Part shown: positions 52,377 to 60,787 of the stretch, piece by piece
How the letters are laid out: each line of letters starts with the position of its first letter
Numbering within the stretch: the stretch's first letter is position 1
Origin: Acidobacteriota bacterium
GTDB lineage: Bacteria > Acidobacteriota > Thermoanaerobaculia > Multivoradales > Multivoraceae
DNA: 64,000 bases
Assembly: GCA_026707545.1 (NCBI GenBank)
Contig: JAPOWR010000001.1
Span: 496,001 to 560,000 of the forward strand
Direction: 5' to 3'
Notes under the pieces: generated by a model
Told to the model about the DNA's origin: nothing
The model's database searches: none
What the model saw: only the letters and a program-made list of their open reading frames with translations
Program-made: the position numbers and the translations under genes

Positions 52377-53719
52377 GCCTCGAATCCCAGCCGCATCGAG
52401 CGCTCGTCGAGGTTGCGGCCGATGAAGATGAGCTGATTGCGGCGGGGCGCGTCCCCCCATGGACGATCCGGCTGTCCGTCGAAGAGCATGTGAACCCCCT
52501 GGAAGACGAAGCGACGCGACTCACCTGCGAGGCTGATGAACCCCTTCATGCGAAAGATGTCCACGCCGCGTTCACGGAGCAGTTCGCCAAGCCACGCGTT
52601 GAGCCTGCCGGGATCGACATCGCCCTCCGTCTCGATTGCGATCGAGCCGACTTCGTCGTCGTGCTCATGCTGTGCGACCCAGGTTCGCTCGACCTCGGCG
52701 GGAACCGCTCCGTTGACGTGTGGGACGCCGTTCGTCAGCTGCAGATCGAATTCCTCCGCGGTGTGCTGGGCGTAGAGGCCGATTCTCACCTGCGTCTCGA
52801 CCTCCAGGAAGAACGACTTGCGCCCCGGGGAGTCAAGCACGAGGTTCACGTGCTTTCCGACAGCAATCTCGCCCCCCGGACGAATGACGTCCGCGGGTTC
52901 GGCGTACCGCCGCACACACCACTCCGCACCTTCACGAAGTGCGGAGTCATCGGTGCCCTGGTCCGGTACGACGACAAGAGACATCGCCGGATCAGGTCCC
53001 TCGGCCAGGCTGAGTTCGTAGCGGCCGGTGTCGAGCGAGTAGACGCCGGTCCATTCGAACGGGTACTCCGGCTCGAGGAAGGTGGGACGACGCTCGAGCG
53101 CCTGGTCCAGGTCGAAGGCGGCGAGGTTGAGTACCGTCTCGACGGAAACCTCCGCCATTTCGCTACGGATGACTCGTGCCATCCGGTTCATTTCCCGGAG
53201 CCGAGCCTCGATCCCGTCGAGCGCGTCGTCGTCGACCAGGTCCGTCTTGTTGAGAACGAGGACATCCGCTAACGCGACCTGTTCCGTGCTCTCGTCGCTT
53301 CGGCCGAGCTGCTGCTCGATGTGTGCAGCGTCGACGAGCGTGACGATCCCGTCCAGCTCGAACTCCGCGCGAATCTCGTCGTCCATGAAGAAGGTCTGGG
53401 CGACGGGACCGGGATCCGCGAGCCCCGTGGTCTCCACCAGCACGTAGTCGAACTTGTCCCTGCGCTTCATGAGGTTGCCAAGCACGCGAATCAGGTCTCC
53501 GCGCACCGTGCAGCAGATGCAGCCGTTCGACATCTCGAAGATCTCCTCGTCAGCGTTGATGACGAGCGCCTGGTCGATGCCGACCTCTCCGAACTCATTT
53601 TCGATCACGGCGATGCGTTTGCCGTGTTCCTCCCGCAGGATCCGGTTCAGCAGGGTCGTCTTGCCGGAGCCGAGGAAGCCGGTGAGGATCGTGACAGGGA
53701 TCTTCTGGGGTGCGTTCAT
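52364..53719 (-). CDS. CobW/COG0523 G3E GTPase, metal chaperone
   Basis: 451 residues. Walker [10 protein letters not shown] at 14-22, the metal-binding CICC at 67-70 (SNGCICC), switch [13 protein letters not shown], and the NKTD guanine motif in [15 protein letters not shown]. The C-terminal CobW_C domain follows ([11 protein letters not shown] ... [12 protein letters not shown]), with a short His/Asp patch QHEHDDE. COG0523 proteins deliver zinc or cobalt to client enzymes using GTP. Downstream of a Fur-type regulator and ECF-like importer genes, a zinc or cobalt delivery role is likely. Confidence 0.93.
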   Translation of the reverse strand: MNAPQKIPVTILTGFLGSGKTTLLNRILREEHGKRIAVIENEFGEVGIDQALVINADEEIFEMSNGCICCTVRGDLIRVLGNLMKRRDKFDYVLVETTGLADPGPVAQTFFMDDEIRAEFELDGIVTLVDAAHIEQQLGRSDESTEQVALADVLVLNKTDLVDDDALDGIEARLREMNRMARVIRSEMAEVSVETVLNLAAFDLDQALERRPTFLEPEYPFEWTGVYSLDTGRYELSLAEGPDPAMSLVVVPDQGTDDSALREGAEWCVRRYAEPADVIRPGGEIAVGKHVNLVLDSPGRKSFFLEVETQVRIGLYAQHTAEEFDLQLTNGVPHVNGAVPAEVERTWVAQHEHDDEVGSIAIETEGDVDPGRLNAWLGELLRERGVDIFRMKGFISLAGESRRFVFQGVHMLFDGQPDRPWGDAPRRNQLIFIGRNLDERSMRLGFEACLV

Positions 53720-54028
53720 CTAGTCCTCCTGAAGCATCGGTGCGAGCACCGGAATCTCTACGTCGAATCCCCACGCCGTGCAGACCTCGATCAGGTCCTT
53801 GGCGTCAACGGAGTCCATGGGTTTGTGCAGCTTGTGCTGAAGCTGTGGCGCATCGGGCCGAAGCAGGCCAATTGCGGTTTCGAGGGGGGCGCAATCTTCT
53901 TCGAGACAAGCCAGCTCTGTGACCGTGACCGTCACGTCATCGGAGAGGCTCAGCGCTTCGCGCAATGCCTTCTTGATACGTCGAGCCTGTTCGAGGTTCG
54001 GGGAGCGTGGTGATGTCCTGATCAACAT
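53720..54028 (-). CDS. Small two-Cys protein of the metal operon (unknown family)
   Basis: 102 residues from ATG 54028, ending next to the CobW start. Core sequence: VTVTELACLEEDCAPLETAI, then LQHKLHKPMDSVDAKDLIEV. The spaced cysteines (ACLEEDC) followed by ETxI and a KP..xV..xDL end resemble a small uncharacterised family I recall seeing beside CobW-type genes; a search must confirm this. The N-terminal ~30 residues overlap the ABC ATPase gene by 92 bases in another frame, long for same-strand genes, so a later start is possible. It may pass metal between importer and GTPase. Confidence 0.65.
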   Translation of the reverse strand: MLIRTSPRSPNLEQARRIKKALREALSLSDDVTVTVTELACLEEDCAPLETAIGLLRPDAPQLQHKLHKPMDSVDAKDLIEVCTAWGFDVEIPVLAPMLQED

Positions 54029-55379
54029 AGGCTCTGTTCTCCTTCCAGACGGCGAGACCAGCGCGGATGAGCCACGGCTTCGACAGCCCTTCTGCCGTCG
54101 ACCCATCGAAGAGCACCCGCCGGTCTCGCAGCAGGATGACGCGCGTTGCCTGGGATGGCAGTGAGTGAAGGCAATGGGTTGCCCAGACGCACGTGGCGCT
54201 CGTTCGGCGAACAGCCTCGGCAACTAGCGTCCGCAGCTCAAGCGCCGCGACGGGATCGAGCCCGGCCGTGGGCTCGTCGAGGAGCAGCAGCTCGGGCTCG
54301 AGCACGAGGAGACCGGCAAGCGCAACGCGACGCTGCTCCCCGAAGCTGAGCTGATGACACGGACGCTGCAGCAGATGGTCTATGCGCAAGGCCTTCGCCA
54401 CCTCGCGGGATCGACATCGCGCTTCGCCTGGCGGGACGCCACGGCGAAGCAGGCCCCAGGCAATGTCCTCGGCAACGGTGCTTGCGATGAAGTGGTGTTC
54501 CGGGTTCTGGCCGAGAAGGGCCACGCGTCCGTGGAGCCGGTCGCGGAGCGTCGTATCGGGCGACACGCGGTTTCCCAGGCGCGTCATCGTCCCCTGCGCG
54601 GGTCCGTCGAGCCCCGCGAGCAGACGCAACAGGCTCGACTTTCCGGCTCCACTTGGTCCAAGCACGAGCAGCCACTCCGCTCCTGCCAGGCGAAGTTCGA
54701 GCTGCTGGAGCACGAGGTGCCCACCGCGTTCGACGTTGATGGCGTCGAGGTGGACGCCGTCATGAGCCCGAGCGTCTTCGCTGGAGGCACTACGCAGCAG
54801 TGCGTTCTCCTCGGAACGTTCGAGGCGCGTGAAGGCGTGGAGGGCGCCTTCGCCAAGCAGCGGTCCCCAGGCGGCGAGAGGCAAACGCGGTGACCCCAGG
54901 CGGACACGGGCCGCGTCACGCCGCTGGACCCACTCACGCTGGGCGAGAACACCGTGCATGAGCGCGTGGTCGAGGCTGGCCACGACGCCCTCGGGAATCC
55001 GAAGCCGAAGCAGGAGTTGCCGCAGCGACGCCCAGTCGACCTGGGTGCCCAGCCAGAGGATCCAGATGGCGCCGCACAGGACCCTGGCGCCGGTTTGGAC
55101 GATGACGTCCGTGGCGGCATCCAGGGCGACCCCACCGAGCAGTGCCAGCGCTACGACGGCCAGGGTCCACGCGAGGGCAGGCTTGATCCTGCGGCGTCCA
55201 TGGGCATGTGCGAACAGCAGAAGCACCGCGCCGATCCCGGAGCCGGTCAGGGAGAGGGCGGTACTGTGCGCGCCTGCGTTGACGATCAGCACGCCGCCGG
55301 TCAGCGCCACACCCAAGGGCGCAACCCATGGGGGTTGGGCACGCTCAAAGAACAGGGAGTGCTCAGCGTGGAAGTGCAT
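53937..55379 (-). CDS. Fused ECF transporter: CbiQ-like T component plus CbiO-like ATPase
   Basis: 480 residues. The first ~160 are hydrophobic, with helices and a coupling segment EWVQRRDAARVRLG that resembles the Ala-Arg motif of EcfT/CbiQ. From about 200 an ABC ATPase begins: Walker A GPSGAGKSS at 241-249, Q-loop LLGQNPEHHFI, signature LSFGEQRRVALAG, Walker B LLLLDEPTAGLD and ATHCLHSL. EcfT and ATPase are normally separate proteins, so this is a fusion. It energises uptake with the CbiM-like permease encoded just upstream (17-base overlap). Likely cargo is cobalt, nickel or zinc. Confidence 0.88.
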   Translation of the reverse strand: MHFHAEHSLFFERAQPPWVAPLGVALTGGVLIVNAGAHSTALSLTGSGIGAVLLLFAHAHGRRRIKPALAWTLAVVALALLGGVALDAATDVIVQTGARVLCGAIWILWLGTQVDWASLRQLLLRLRIPEGVVASLDHALMHGVLAQREWVQRRDAARVRLGSPRLPLAAWGPLLGEGALHAFTRLERSEENALLRSASSEDARAHDGVHLDAINVERGGHLVLQQLELRLAGAEWLLVLGPSGAGKSSLLRLLAGLDGPAQGTMTRLGNRVSPDTTLRDRLHGRVALLGQNPEHHFIASTVAEDIAWGLLRRGVPPGEARCRSREVAKALRIDHLLQRPCHQLSFGEQRRVALAGLLVLEPELLLLDEPTAGLDPVAALELRTLVAEAVRRTSATCVWATHCLHSLPSQATRVILLRDRRVLFDGSTAEGLSKPWLIRAGLAVWKENRAYVDQDITTLPEPRTGSTYQEGIARSAEPLR

Positions 55380-56286
55380 CTCGCCGCCTTCCGAGAACTC
55401 GTTCCCAGCTGCGCCCCGCGACGAATCCCAGCCCGAAGAGGATGAGGACGGACATCGCGAGCCCGACCTCCCCCTGGCTCAGGTCCACGATGCTCCCTGT
55501 GGGCGGTCGCCCCGCTCCCTCCGCGGTCGCACCGAACACGGTCCCGTCGATGCCTTCATAGCTGCACCCCGACAGGCCGAGCAGGAGCAGGAGGCCGACG
55601 GAAGCAACGGGCGCTGACAGGGTGCGCGAGCCTCTTCTCAGCGGGTTCGGCAGGAGGTCCGGCCGACGTGTGGCCAGCAGCCGTACGATGCCGACGGAGG
55701 CGATCGCTTCAAGAACCGCCAGGGGGATCTGGACCGGGGCCAAGCCGATCAGCACCGCGCCGAAGGTCGTTGTAGGCGCCGCCACATCGGACAACGCCGC
55801 GGCGAGCACCACGGCGTCCGCCACGTACACGCTCAGGCCACCGACGCCGCATGCGAGACCGAGGCTGAAAGCCCCGTCGACACCGAGCCGGCGGAGCAAG
55901 GCCCAGAGCCCAACGGTCGCCAGAGGCCCCAGCAGTCCGAGCGTGAGGAGGTTGACCCCCAGTGTCGTCAGCCCGCCGTGAGCGAAGAAGACCGCCTGCA
56001 GCAAGAGCACGAAGAACGTGGGCCACACGATGCGGGGAACGCCGACGATCAGGGCGAGCACCGGCGTCAGGCAGATGTGGCTGGTTACGCCTGCGACGGG
56101 AACCGGTAGCGGCAGCAGAGTGCCGGCGAAGAGCAGGCTCGTGGCGCCCGCCATGATGACCGTGGAGGACGGTTTCTCGCGTCGCGTTCGTTGCTCGTCA
56201 CGAAGGCTCCAGACCACGGCGGGTGCGGCCAGGGCACTCCAGGCCACAGCATGGCTCAGCGGTAGCACGCCCTCCGCCAAGTGCAT
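55363..56286 (-). CDS. CbiM/NikM-type metal permease fused to CbiN-like tail
   Basis: 307 residues. The N-terminus MHLAEG has the Met1/His2 metal ligands of the CbiM/NikM family, and TSHICLTP gives a third His at 70. About six helices follow, with FFVLLLQAVFFAHGGLTTLGVN the characteristic segment. The last ~90 residues contain two helices around SYEGIDGTVF, which resembles the exported loop of CbiN, so CbiM and CbiN seem fused as in NikMN. It is the substrate-capture subunit. It starts 28 bases after the Fur-type regulator's stop and overlaps the CbiQO-like gene. Confidence 0.88.
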   Translation of the reverse strand: MHLAEGVLPLSHAVAWSALAAPAVVWSLRDEQRTRREKPSSTVIMAGATSLLFAGTLLPLPVPVAGVTSHICLTPVLALIVGVPRIVWPTFFVLLLQAVFFAHGGLTTLGVNLLTLGLLGPLATVGLWALLRRLGVDGAFSLGLACGVGGLSVYVADAVVLAAALSDVAAPTTTFGAVLIGLAPVQIPLAVLEAIASVGIVRLLATRRPDLLPNPLRRGSRTLSAPVASVGLLLLLGLSGCSYEGIDGTVFGATAEGAGRPPTGSIVDLSQGEVGLAMSVLILFGLGFVAGRSWERVLGRRRDALPR

Positions 56287-56313
56287 CAGCGCCCTCCCCG
56301 TCGTGGGCGACCG

Positions 56314-56682
56314 TCATGCCGCATTGCCACACGCGTCGCAGGTTCCGAGCAGTACCACCTCGTGTCTCATCATCTGAAACCCGTCGGGAACCAGGAACTC
56401 GAGGCCCTCGACGCAGCCGAAGAGGTCGAACGCGTGGTCGCAGATCGAGCAGAGGAAGAAGTGGTGATGCTCGCGGTCCTTGGGCTCGTACCGAAGGCCG
56501 CCGCCCAACACTTCAACCGCCTCTAGCGTGCCTTCGTCGACACCCCGTTGGAGGGCGCGGTACACCGTGGCGAGACCGACACCCGTTCCGCTCAGGCGGC
56601 TCCAGAGTTCCCTGGCGGATAGGGGGCCGTCCGCCTCGACAAGGGCTCGCAGGACGGTCAGTTGCTGCTTGGCTCTCTTCAT
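56314..56682 (-). CDS. Fur-family metal-responsive repressor (Zur-like)
   Basis: 122 residues, the size of a Fur/Zur without extensions. A winged helix (VLRALVEADGPLSARELWSRL, GVGLATVYRALQ) is followed by the metal core EHHHFFLCSICDHAFDLF and GTCDACG; Cys78/Cys81 and Cys115/Cys118 would hold structural zinc, and His72-74 belong to the regulatory site. It heads the metal-uptake operon and has an AT-rich imperfect palindrome just upstream, so autoregulation is likely. Zur is the best guess from the CobW partner; Nur or Fur cannot be excluded. Confidence 0.9.
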   Translation of the reverse strand: MKRAKQQLTVLRALVEADGPLSARELWSRLSGTGVGLATVYRALQRGVDEGTLEAVEVLGGGLRYEPKDREHHHFFLCSICDHAFDLFGCVEGLEFLVPDGFQMMRHEVVLLGTCDACGNAA

Positions 56683-56690
56683 GGAGAGAT

Positions 56691-56711
56691 GATACTCGAT
56701 TCTCAGTTATC
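56691..56711. promoter_or_regulatory. Candidate Fur/Zur operator
   Basis: GATACT (56691-56696) and AGTTATC (56705-56711) form an imperfect inverted repeat in the only AT-rich stretch of this gap, nine bases before the regulator's start codon. Fur-family boxes are AT-rich palindromes of about this length. The role is inferred from position. Confidence 0.45.
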
Positions 56712-56877
56712 TTCAAGGCTCCTGTCGGTACGGGAGCCGAGCCACGCTGAGCCAGGCCGTGGCAAGCCTCGGGCGGGTGCGGCTGGGCGCTTCGTACTTC
56801 TTCCACTAGCCCGGCACGAACCGTGCGGCCGGCTCCGCCGGATCCACCGGCGGCGGCGAGTAGAGGCGGTTAGCGCT

Positions 56878-57411
56878 CTAAGTCTCTCCCCGATCCTGGA
56901 ACAGGCTGTCCAGCAATGCCCGTGCGCGAGAGAGCAAGCGCTCCCCAGGGAACACCTGCTCGTAGATCCGGATCGCCTCCTTCGGGCCTTCCAATTCCAG
57001 GTGCCTGCAGAGCAGCGCGACGTCCTCCCGGTCTCGCTCCCGCGCGCTTCTCAGCTTCATCGCCAGCAGGTGGCCGGCAGACGCGCCGGTGACCGTCAGG
57101 TAGGGACTCTCGTACAGCGTCTGCGCCCGCGCGTCGTCCGAAAGAGGCATCCACGCCGTCGCCTGCTCGTTCAACCATGTGTCGGGCAGCCCGTGCCTCA
57201 GCCCGACCGTACGCACCGCCAGCGAGAGCCGATGGTGCCCGGAGGCGATCCGTGCGTCCACGTCCCTTGTCGTTCTCTCCCGGTCGAAGGCCAAGCTCAT
57301 CGCCGCCCCCCCGACCACGTAGACCTGTGCGCGCGTTCGGCTGAACCGCAGCTCCTCGGACAGCTCGTCGAAGAGCTCTAGGATTCGGTCACGGCCCAGG
57401 GGCCCACTCAT
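56878..57411 (-). CDS. DUF6036-type nucleotidyltransferase-like protein
   Basis: 177 residues from ATG 57411, chosen for GCGGAGAAC just upstream; ATG 57432 would add 7. The core VYVVGGAAMSLAFDRERTTRDVDARI is the nucleotidyltransferase GG-S...D-D pattern found in DUF6036 and AbiEii-like proteins. Later motifs (ASAGHLLAMKLRSARERDREDVALL) match that family. Such proteins can act as toxins that modify tRNA or proteins by nucleotide transfer. It overlaps the upstream gene by 23 bases, an arrangement typical of toxin-antitoxin pairs. Activity and target are unknown. Confidence 0.78.
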   Translation of the reverse strand: MSGPLGRDRILELFDELSEELRFSRTRAQVYVVGGAAMSLAFDRERTTRDVDARIASGHHRLSLAVRTVGLRHGLPDTWLNEQATAWMPLSDDARAQTLYESPYLTVTGASAGHLLAMKLRSARERDREDVALLCRHLELEGPKEAIRIYEQVFPGERLLSRARALLDSLFQDRGET

Positions 57412-57886
57412 CCCGTTCTCCGCCGCGGTCATCCAGGTCCCGCGGGTCCGGGATCGCCCCGTGCCGCAGGAACGCGGCTGGCGCGAACATCAGTGCCTCC
57501 ATCCGGATCACGGGAACCGGTGACAGCACCCACGGACTGTCCAGGAAGCGTTCCGGCTCGTCCACCCAGGCCGGCTGCTCATGCCCGTGAAGTCTCGCCA
57601 GGTGCTCCACCATCGCGGCCAGGAGCGCATCCCATTTCGTGTGCGTCAGCGGCACGCGTTCCGCAAGTACCTTGCGCTGGTCGGCTGCGCTCAACGCGAG
57701 GAACTCCCGCGGCAGCCCGCACACGATCCACCGTTGGATATCGCCTTCCGGCCAGCCTTCTTCGATCCCGACAACGAAGTCCGCCAACGAGAACCGCCGC
57801 GGCCCGGTCGGGGCATCCCTGGTCCGGCCGGCGCGTCCTCCATCCACCCCGACATCCTCCGATTCGATCTGTGCCAATTCGCGCAC
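57389..57886 (-). CDS. Unknown protein paired with the nucleotidyltransferase
   Basis: 165 residues from GTG 57886. I do not recognise the family. It is acidic and Trp-rich in the middle (VGIEEGWPEGDIQRWIVCGLPREFLALSAADQRKVLAE, KWDALLAAMVEHLARLHGH, PAWVDEPERFLDSPWVL), ending in a charged tail (DPRDLDDRGGERDEW). There is no clear DNA-binding motif. As the first gene of an overlapping pair it could be an antitoxin or scaffold for the nucleotidyltransferase. The first ~30 residues are low complexity, and a later start (for example near residue 33) is possible. Confidence 0.65.
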   Translation of the reverse strand: MRELAQIESEDVGVDGGRAGRTRDAPTGPRRFSLADFVVGIEEGWPEGDIQRWIVCGLPREFLALSAADQRKVLAERVPLTHTKWDALLAAMVEHLARLHGHEQPAWVDEPERFLDSPWVLSPVPVIRMEALMFAPAAFLRHGAIPDPRDLDDRGGERDEWAPGP

Positions 57887-57915
57887 CGAAATCGTAACAC
57901 CTGCCCGTGCAGGGG

Positions 57916-58452
57916 CTAGTCAGGACGGTAGAGCTTGCCGCCGACTTCGAGTTCCCAGTCCAGCATGCGGTCGCCGTCGAAGATGTACCGGCCTTGCGGT
58001 TTCAGGCCGCTGAGGGAGTGGGGCAACCAGAGCCGGTCGTCTTCCCACATCTCGTCGTAGGGGATGGAGTCCAGGTCCGTCCACATGGGCGTGGCTTCCT
58101 CGGTCTCGCGGAGTTCACCGCGGTACCCGCACGCCGTGAACGCGTAGACATGGATGGAGTAGCCGTCGACGAACTGGAACAGGTTCTCGCCCCTGTACTC
58201 GAGGTCGAGTGGCGTGATGCCGACCTCTTCCTCGACTTCGCGGACCGCGCAGACGATCGGTTCTTCGCCCGGTTCGAGGCGGCCGCCGGGGCCGTTCACC
58301 TTGCCGGCGCCCAGGCCCCGCTTCTTGCGGATCAGGAGAACGCGTTCCTCGTCGAGGACGAAGGTCAGCGTTGCCTTGTCGACGGCCCGCCACGATCGCC
58401 AATCGATGTCGGCGACCTTCCTCTTGCCCGCGGCTTCGCGCACCGCCGGCAT
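57916..58452 (-). CDS. Nudix hydrolase (8-oxo-dGTP diphosphatase-like)
   Basis: 178 residues from ATG 58452. The Nudix box GGRLEPGEEPIVCAVREVEE ending EVGI is complete, with the metal-binding Glu residues in REVEEEVG. The flanks (TLTFVLDEERVLLIRKKRGLGAGKVNGPGG and the MWEDDRLWLP end) match MutT/MTH1-like oxidised-purine hydrolases. It would remove 8-oxo-dGTP or similar nucleotides. It is divergent from the LLM oxidoreductase gene by 33 bases. Confidence 0.9.
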   Translation of the reverse strand: MPAVREAAGKRKVADIDWRSWRAVDKATLTFVLDEERVLLIRKKRGLGAGKVNGPGGRLEPGEEPIVCAVREVEEEVGITPLDLEYRGENLFQFVDGYSIHVYAFTACGYRGELRETEEATPMWTDLDSIPYDEMWEDDRLWLPHSLSGLKPQGRYIFDGDRMLDWELEVGGKLYRPD

Positions 58453-58485
58453 CGTAGCGGAGGAGCGGGCTACACTGCGTCGCCT

Positions 58486-59352
58486 ATGAGATTCGGACTC
58501 AGGTACTGCAACACGGGTCGCTTCGTCGACCCCGGCCTGGCGGTGGAGTTGGCAGTTGCCGCGGACGAGGCGGGCTTCGAGTCGATCTGGACGGTGGAAC
58601 ACACAGTCGTGCCCGGCGGGTACGAATCGGCCTATCCCTACTCGCCGGATGGCAAGATGGCCGGAGGCCGCGACGACTTTCCGCTGCCCGATCCCTTGAT
58701 CTGGATGGCCTACGTCAGTTCGCAGACGCGGCGGATCCGGCTCGCGACGGGCATCCTGATCGTGCCCCAGCACAATCCGGTGGTCGCGGCCAAACAGATC
58801 GCGACCCTCGATCACCTGACCGGAGGACGGCTCCTGCTGGGGATCGGCGTCGGCTGGCTGAAGGAGGAGTTCGACGCGATCGGCGCCTCCTTCGCCGATC
58901 GTGGACGGCGCACGGATGAGTACATCGAGGCGATGCGCGAGCTCTGGGGCGCCGAGCGGCCGACCTACCACGGTGACTTCGTCCACTTCGACGCCGCGTA
59001 CTGCCGCCCGCAGCCGGTCAGCGGCAGCGTTCCGATCATCGTCGGCGGCCACTCGAAGCCGGCGGCGCGACGCGCGGGCCGGCTGGGAGACGGGTTCTTC
59101 CCCGCGCGGGGGGCCTCGGCCGAACTGATCGGCCTCGCCCGGGACGTGGCCGCCGAGCATGGCCGCGACCCGGACGCGCTCGAGATCACCACGGGCATCG
59201 GCGAGGACCTGTCGGGTCTGCGTTCGCTGGCCGAGCTGGGTGTCGCTCGCGTTCTCGTGCCGGTGGCGCCGATGCCGGGCATGGGACTGCACCTCGGGCG
59301 GCCGGAGAACGCGCAGGCCGTGATGGAGCAACTCCGTGAAGCCGCACCGTAG
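58486..59352 (+). CDS. LLM-class flavin/F420-dependent oxidoreductase
   Basis: 288 residues of the luciferase-like monooxygenase family. Features: FGLRYCNTGRFVDPGLAVELAVAADEAGFESIW, RIRLATGILIVPQHNPVVAAKQIATLDHLTGGRLLLGIGVGWLKEEF, and VPIIVGGHSKPAARRAGRLGDGF. The TGILIVPQHNP segment is typical of the probable-F420-dependent branch, but FMN cannot be excluded. Its stop lies 14 bases inside the phosphoesterase gene, which starts GTG 59336, so the two are coupled. Substrate unknown. Confidence 0.88.
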   Translation: MRFGLRYCNTGRFVDPGLAVELAVAADEAGFESIWTVEHTVVPGGYESAYPYSPDGKMAGGRDDFPLPDPLIWMAYVSSQTRRIRLATGILIVPQHNPVVAAKQIATLDHLTGGRLLLGIGVGWLKEEFDAIGASFADRGRRTDEYIEAMRELWGAERPTYHGDFVHFDAAYCRPQPVSGSVPIIVGGHSKPAARRAGRLGDGFFPARGASAELIGLARDVAAEHGRDPDALEITTGIGEDLSGLRSLAELGVARVLVPVAPMPGMGLHLGRPENAQAVMEQLREAAP

Positions 59353-60787
59353 CTTCTTTCGCGCTAGTGTTCGACGTCTGCGACTCTCAACGCCATCGAC
59401 CGTCCTTCTCGCGGCGCTCCTCGTTGCGGGATGCTCCGCCCCAGGCGGCGAGCCGCCCTGGCACTCGGTCCACCTGACCTGGCAGGGCGACACGTCGACG
59501 ACGATGACCGTGAACCTGGTCGTCGAGGCGGACGGCTCGGACCAGAGACTGCCAGGGGCGGCAAGCGTCGAATGGCGTCCGTCGGGGACGGAGGGTCAGT
59601 CCTCCTCGGTTGCGGGGACAGCCGTCGAGATCGAAGGCGTCCCGGGCGTTCGCGTGTTCCACTTTGAGCTGCGCGACCTGGAACCCGGCGCCAGCTACGA
59701 CTTCACGACAACGGCCGAGGGCCGGCCCCTGGGCAACGTGCGCAGCTTCCGTACCGTGCCGCGCGATGGCCCGGTCCGTATGGCGGCGGGCGGCGACGTT
59801 GGCACGGAACCGCTTTCGCTGGCGCTTCTGGCTGAGGCGTCGCGGCGGTCGCCGCACATGCTCGTCATCGGCGGTGACCTAGCGTACGCGAACGGGCTCG
59901 TTTCGAGGTGGCCGCGCTGGCGGACGTGGCTCGAGTACGTCACCGAAGCACTGATCACGCCGGAAGGCCACACGGTTCCGATGGTGCTGGCGATCGGCAA
60001 CCACGAGGTCAACGTCGGCCGCGACGGCGGGGTTCCCGTGTCGGCGCCGGCGGAACGGAAGGCGCCGTTCTTCTTCGGGCTGTTCGCGCAAAACCAGGCG
60101 CCCGGGAACTCCGCCGACGCCGGCGGCGCGACGTACTTTCGCCGCGGCCTGGGCGCCGCTGGCGCGCTCTACGTCCTGGACACCGGCCACCTCGTGGCCC
60201 ACGCAGACCAGGCTTCGTGGCTGGAGGCCCACCTGGCGGCCGACGCCGATCTGCCGAACAGGGTCGCGCTCTACCACGTCCCGCTCTATCCGGCCCATCG
60301 GTCTTATGAGGCTTCGGCCAAGGCGCGCGAAGCGTGGGAGGGGGTCTTCGATCGGGGCGGGTTGACGGTGGCGCTGGAGAACCACGACCACGTCCTCAAG
60401 CGCAGCCATCCGATCCGGCTCGGCGAGGTCGTCGGGCCGGACGAGGGCGTGCTCTACCTGGGCGACGGTACGATGGGCGTGGACGCTCGCACGGTCGATG
60501 CCGAGGAACGCTGGTACATCGCGCGCTCGGCGAGCGAGCCCCATTTCTGGATGGCCGACCTGTCCGGCGAGGGATCGGTCTTCCGCGCCTTCGACGAGGA
60601 GGGCCGGTTGCTCGACCTCGTGACGACGGGCGAAGTCGAGACGCCGCCCGACGCGGAGAGTGTCGAGCTGGAGCTCGACCGGGTCATCGAGGAATCCGCC
60701 GATGCGGCCCTGCTCCCCAGCCCTGATTCACTGCCCCTTACGCAGGTAGCGGTCGCACCAGTTCAGCATTTCGGCTACGACATGTAG
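59336..60787 (+). CDS. Purple-acid-phosphatase-like metallophosphoesterase, lipoprotein
   Basis: 483 residues from GTG 59336. Lipobox LLVAGC puts lipid on Cys33. A fibronectin-like N-terminal domain (LTWQGDTSTTMTVNLVVEADG ... FELRDLEPGASYDFTT) precedes the metallophosphoesterase core: AAGGDVG, IGGDLAYANG, LAIGNHE, LYHVPLYPAH, ALENHDHVLKRS. This order is that of purple acid phosphatases. It would hydrolyse phosphoesters outside the inner membrane. Its last 60 bases run antisense to the peptidase remnant, so its final residues (QVAVAPVQHFGYDM) may not be ancestral. Confidence 0.88.
   Translation: MKPHRSFFRASVRRLRLSTPSTVLLAALLVAGCSAPGGEPPWHSVHLTWQGDTSTTMTVNLVVEADGSDQRLPGAASVEWRPSGTEGQSSSVAGTAVEIEGVPGVRVFHFELRDLEPGASYDFTTTAEGRPLGNVRSFRTVPRDGPVRMAAGGDVGTEPLSLALLAEASRRSPHMLVIGGDLAYANGLVSRWPRWRTWLEYVTEALITPEGHTVPMVLAIGNHEVNVGRDGGVPVSAPAERKAPFFFGLFAQNQAPGNSADAGGATYFRRGLGAAGALYVLDTGHLVAHADQASWLEAHLAADADLPNRVALYHVPLYPAHRSYEASAKAREAWEGVFDRGGLTVALENHDHVLKRSHPIRLGEVVGPDEGVLYLGDGTMGVDARTVDAEERWYIARSASEPHFWMADLSGEGSVFRAFDEEGRLLDLVTTGEVETPPDAESVELELDRVIEESADAALLPSPDSLPLTQVAVAPVQHFGYDM

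Noticed and set aside
56800..56880. Hairpin-rich stretch resembling an integron attC site
   Set aside because: No matching core-site pair (GTTRRRY with its complement) could be found; the stems are short GC palindromes, likely a terminator or minor repeat.
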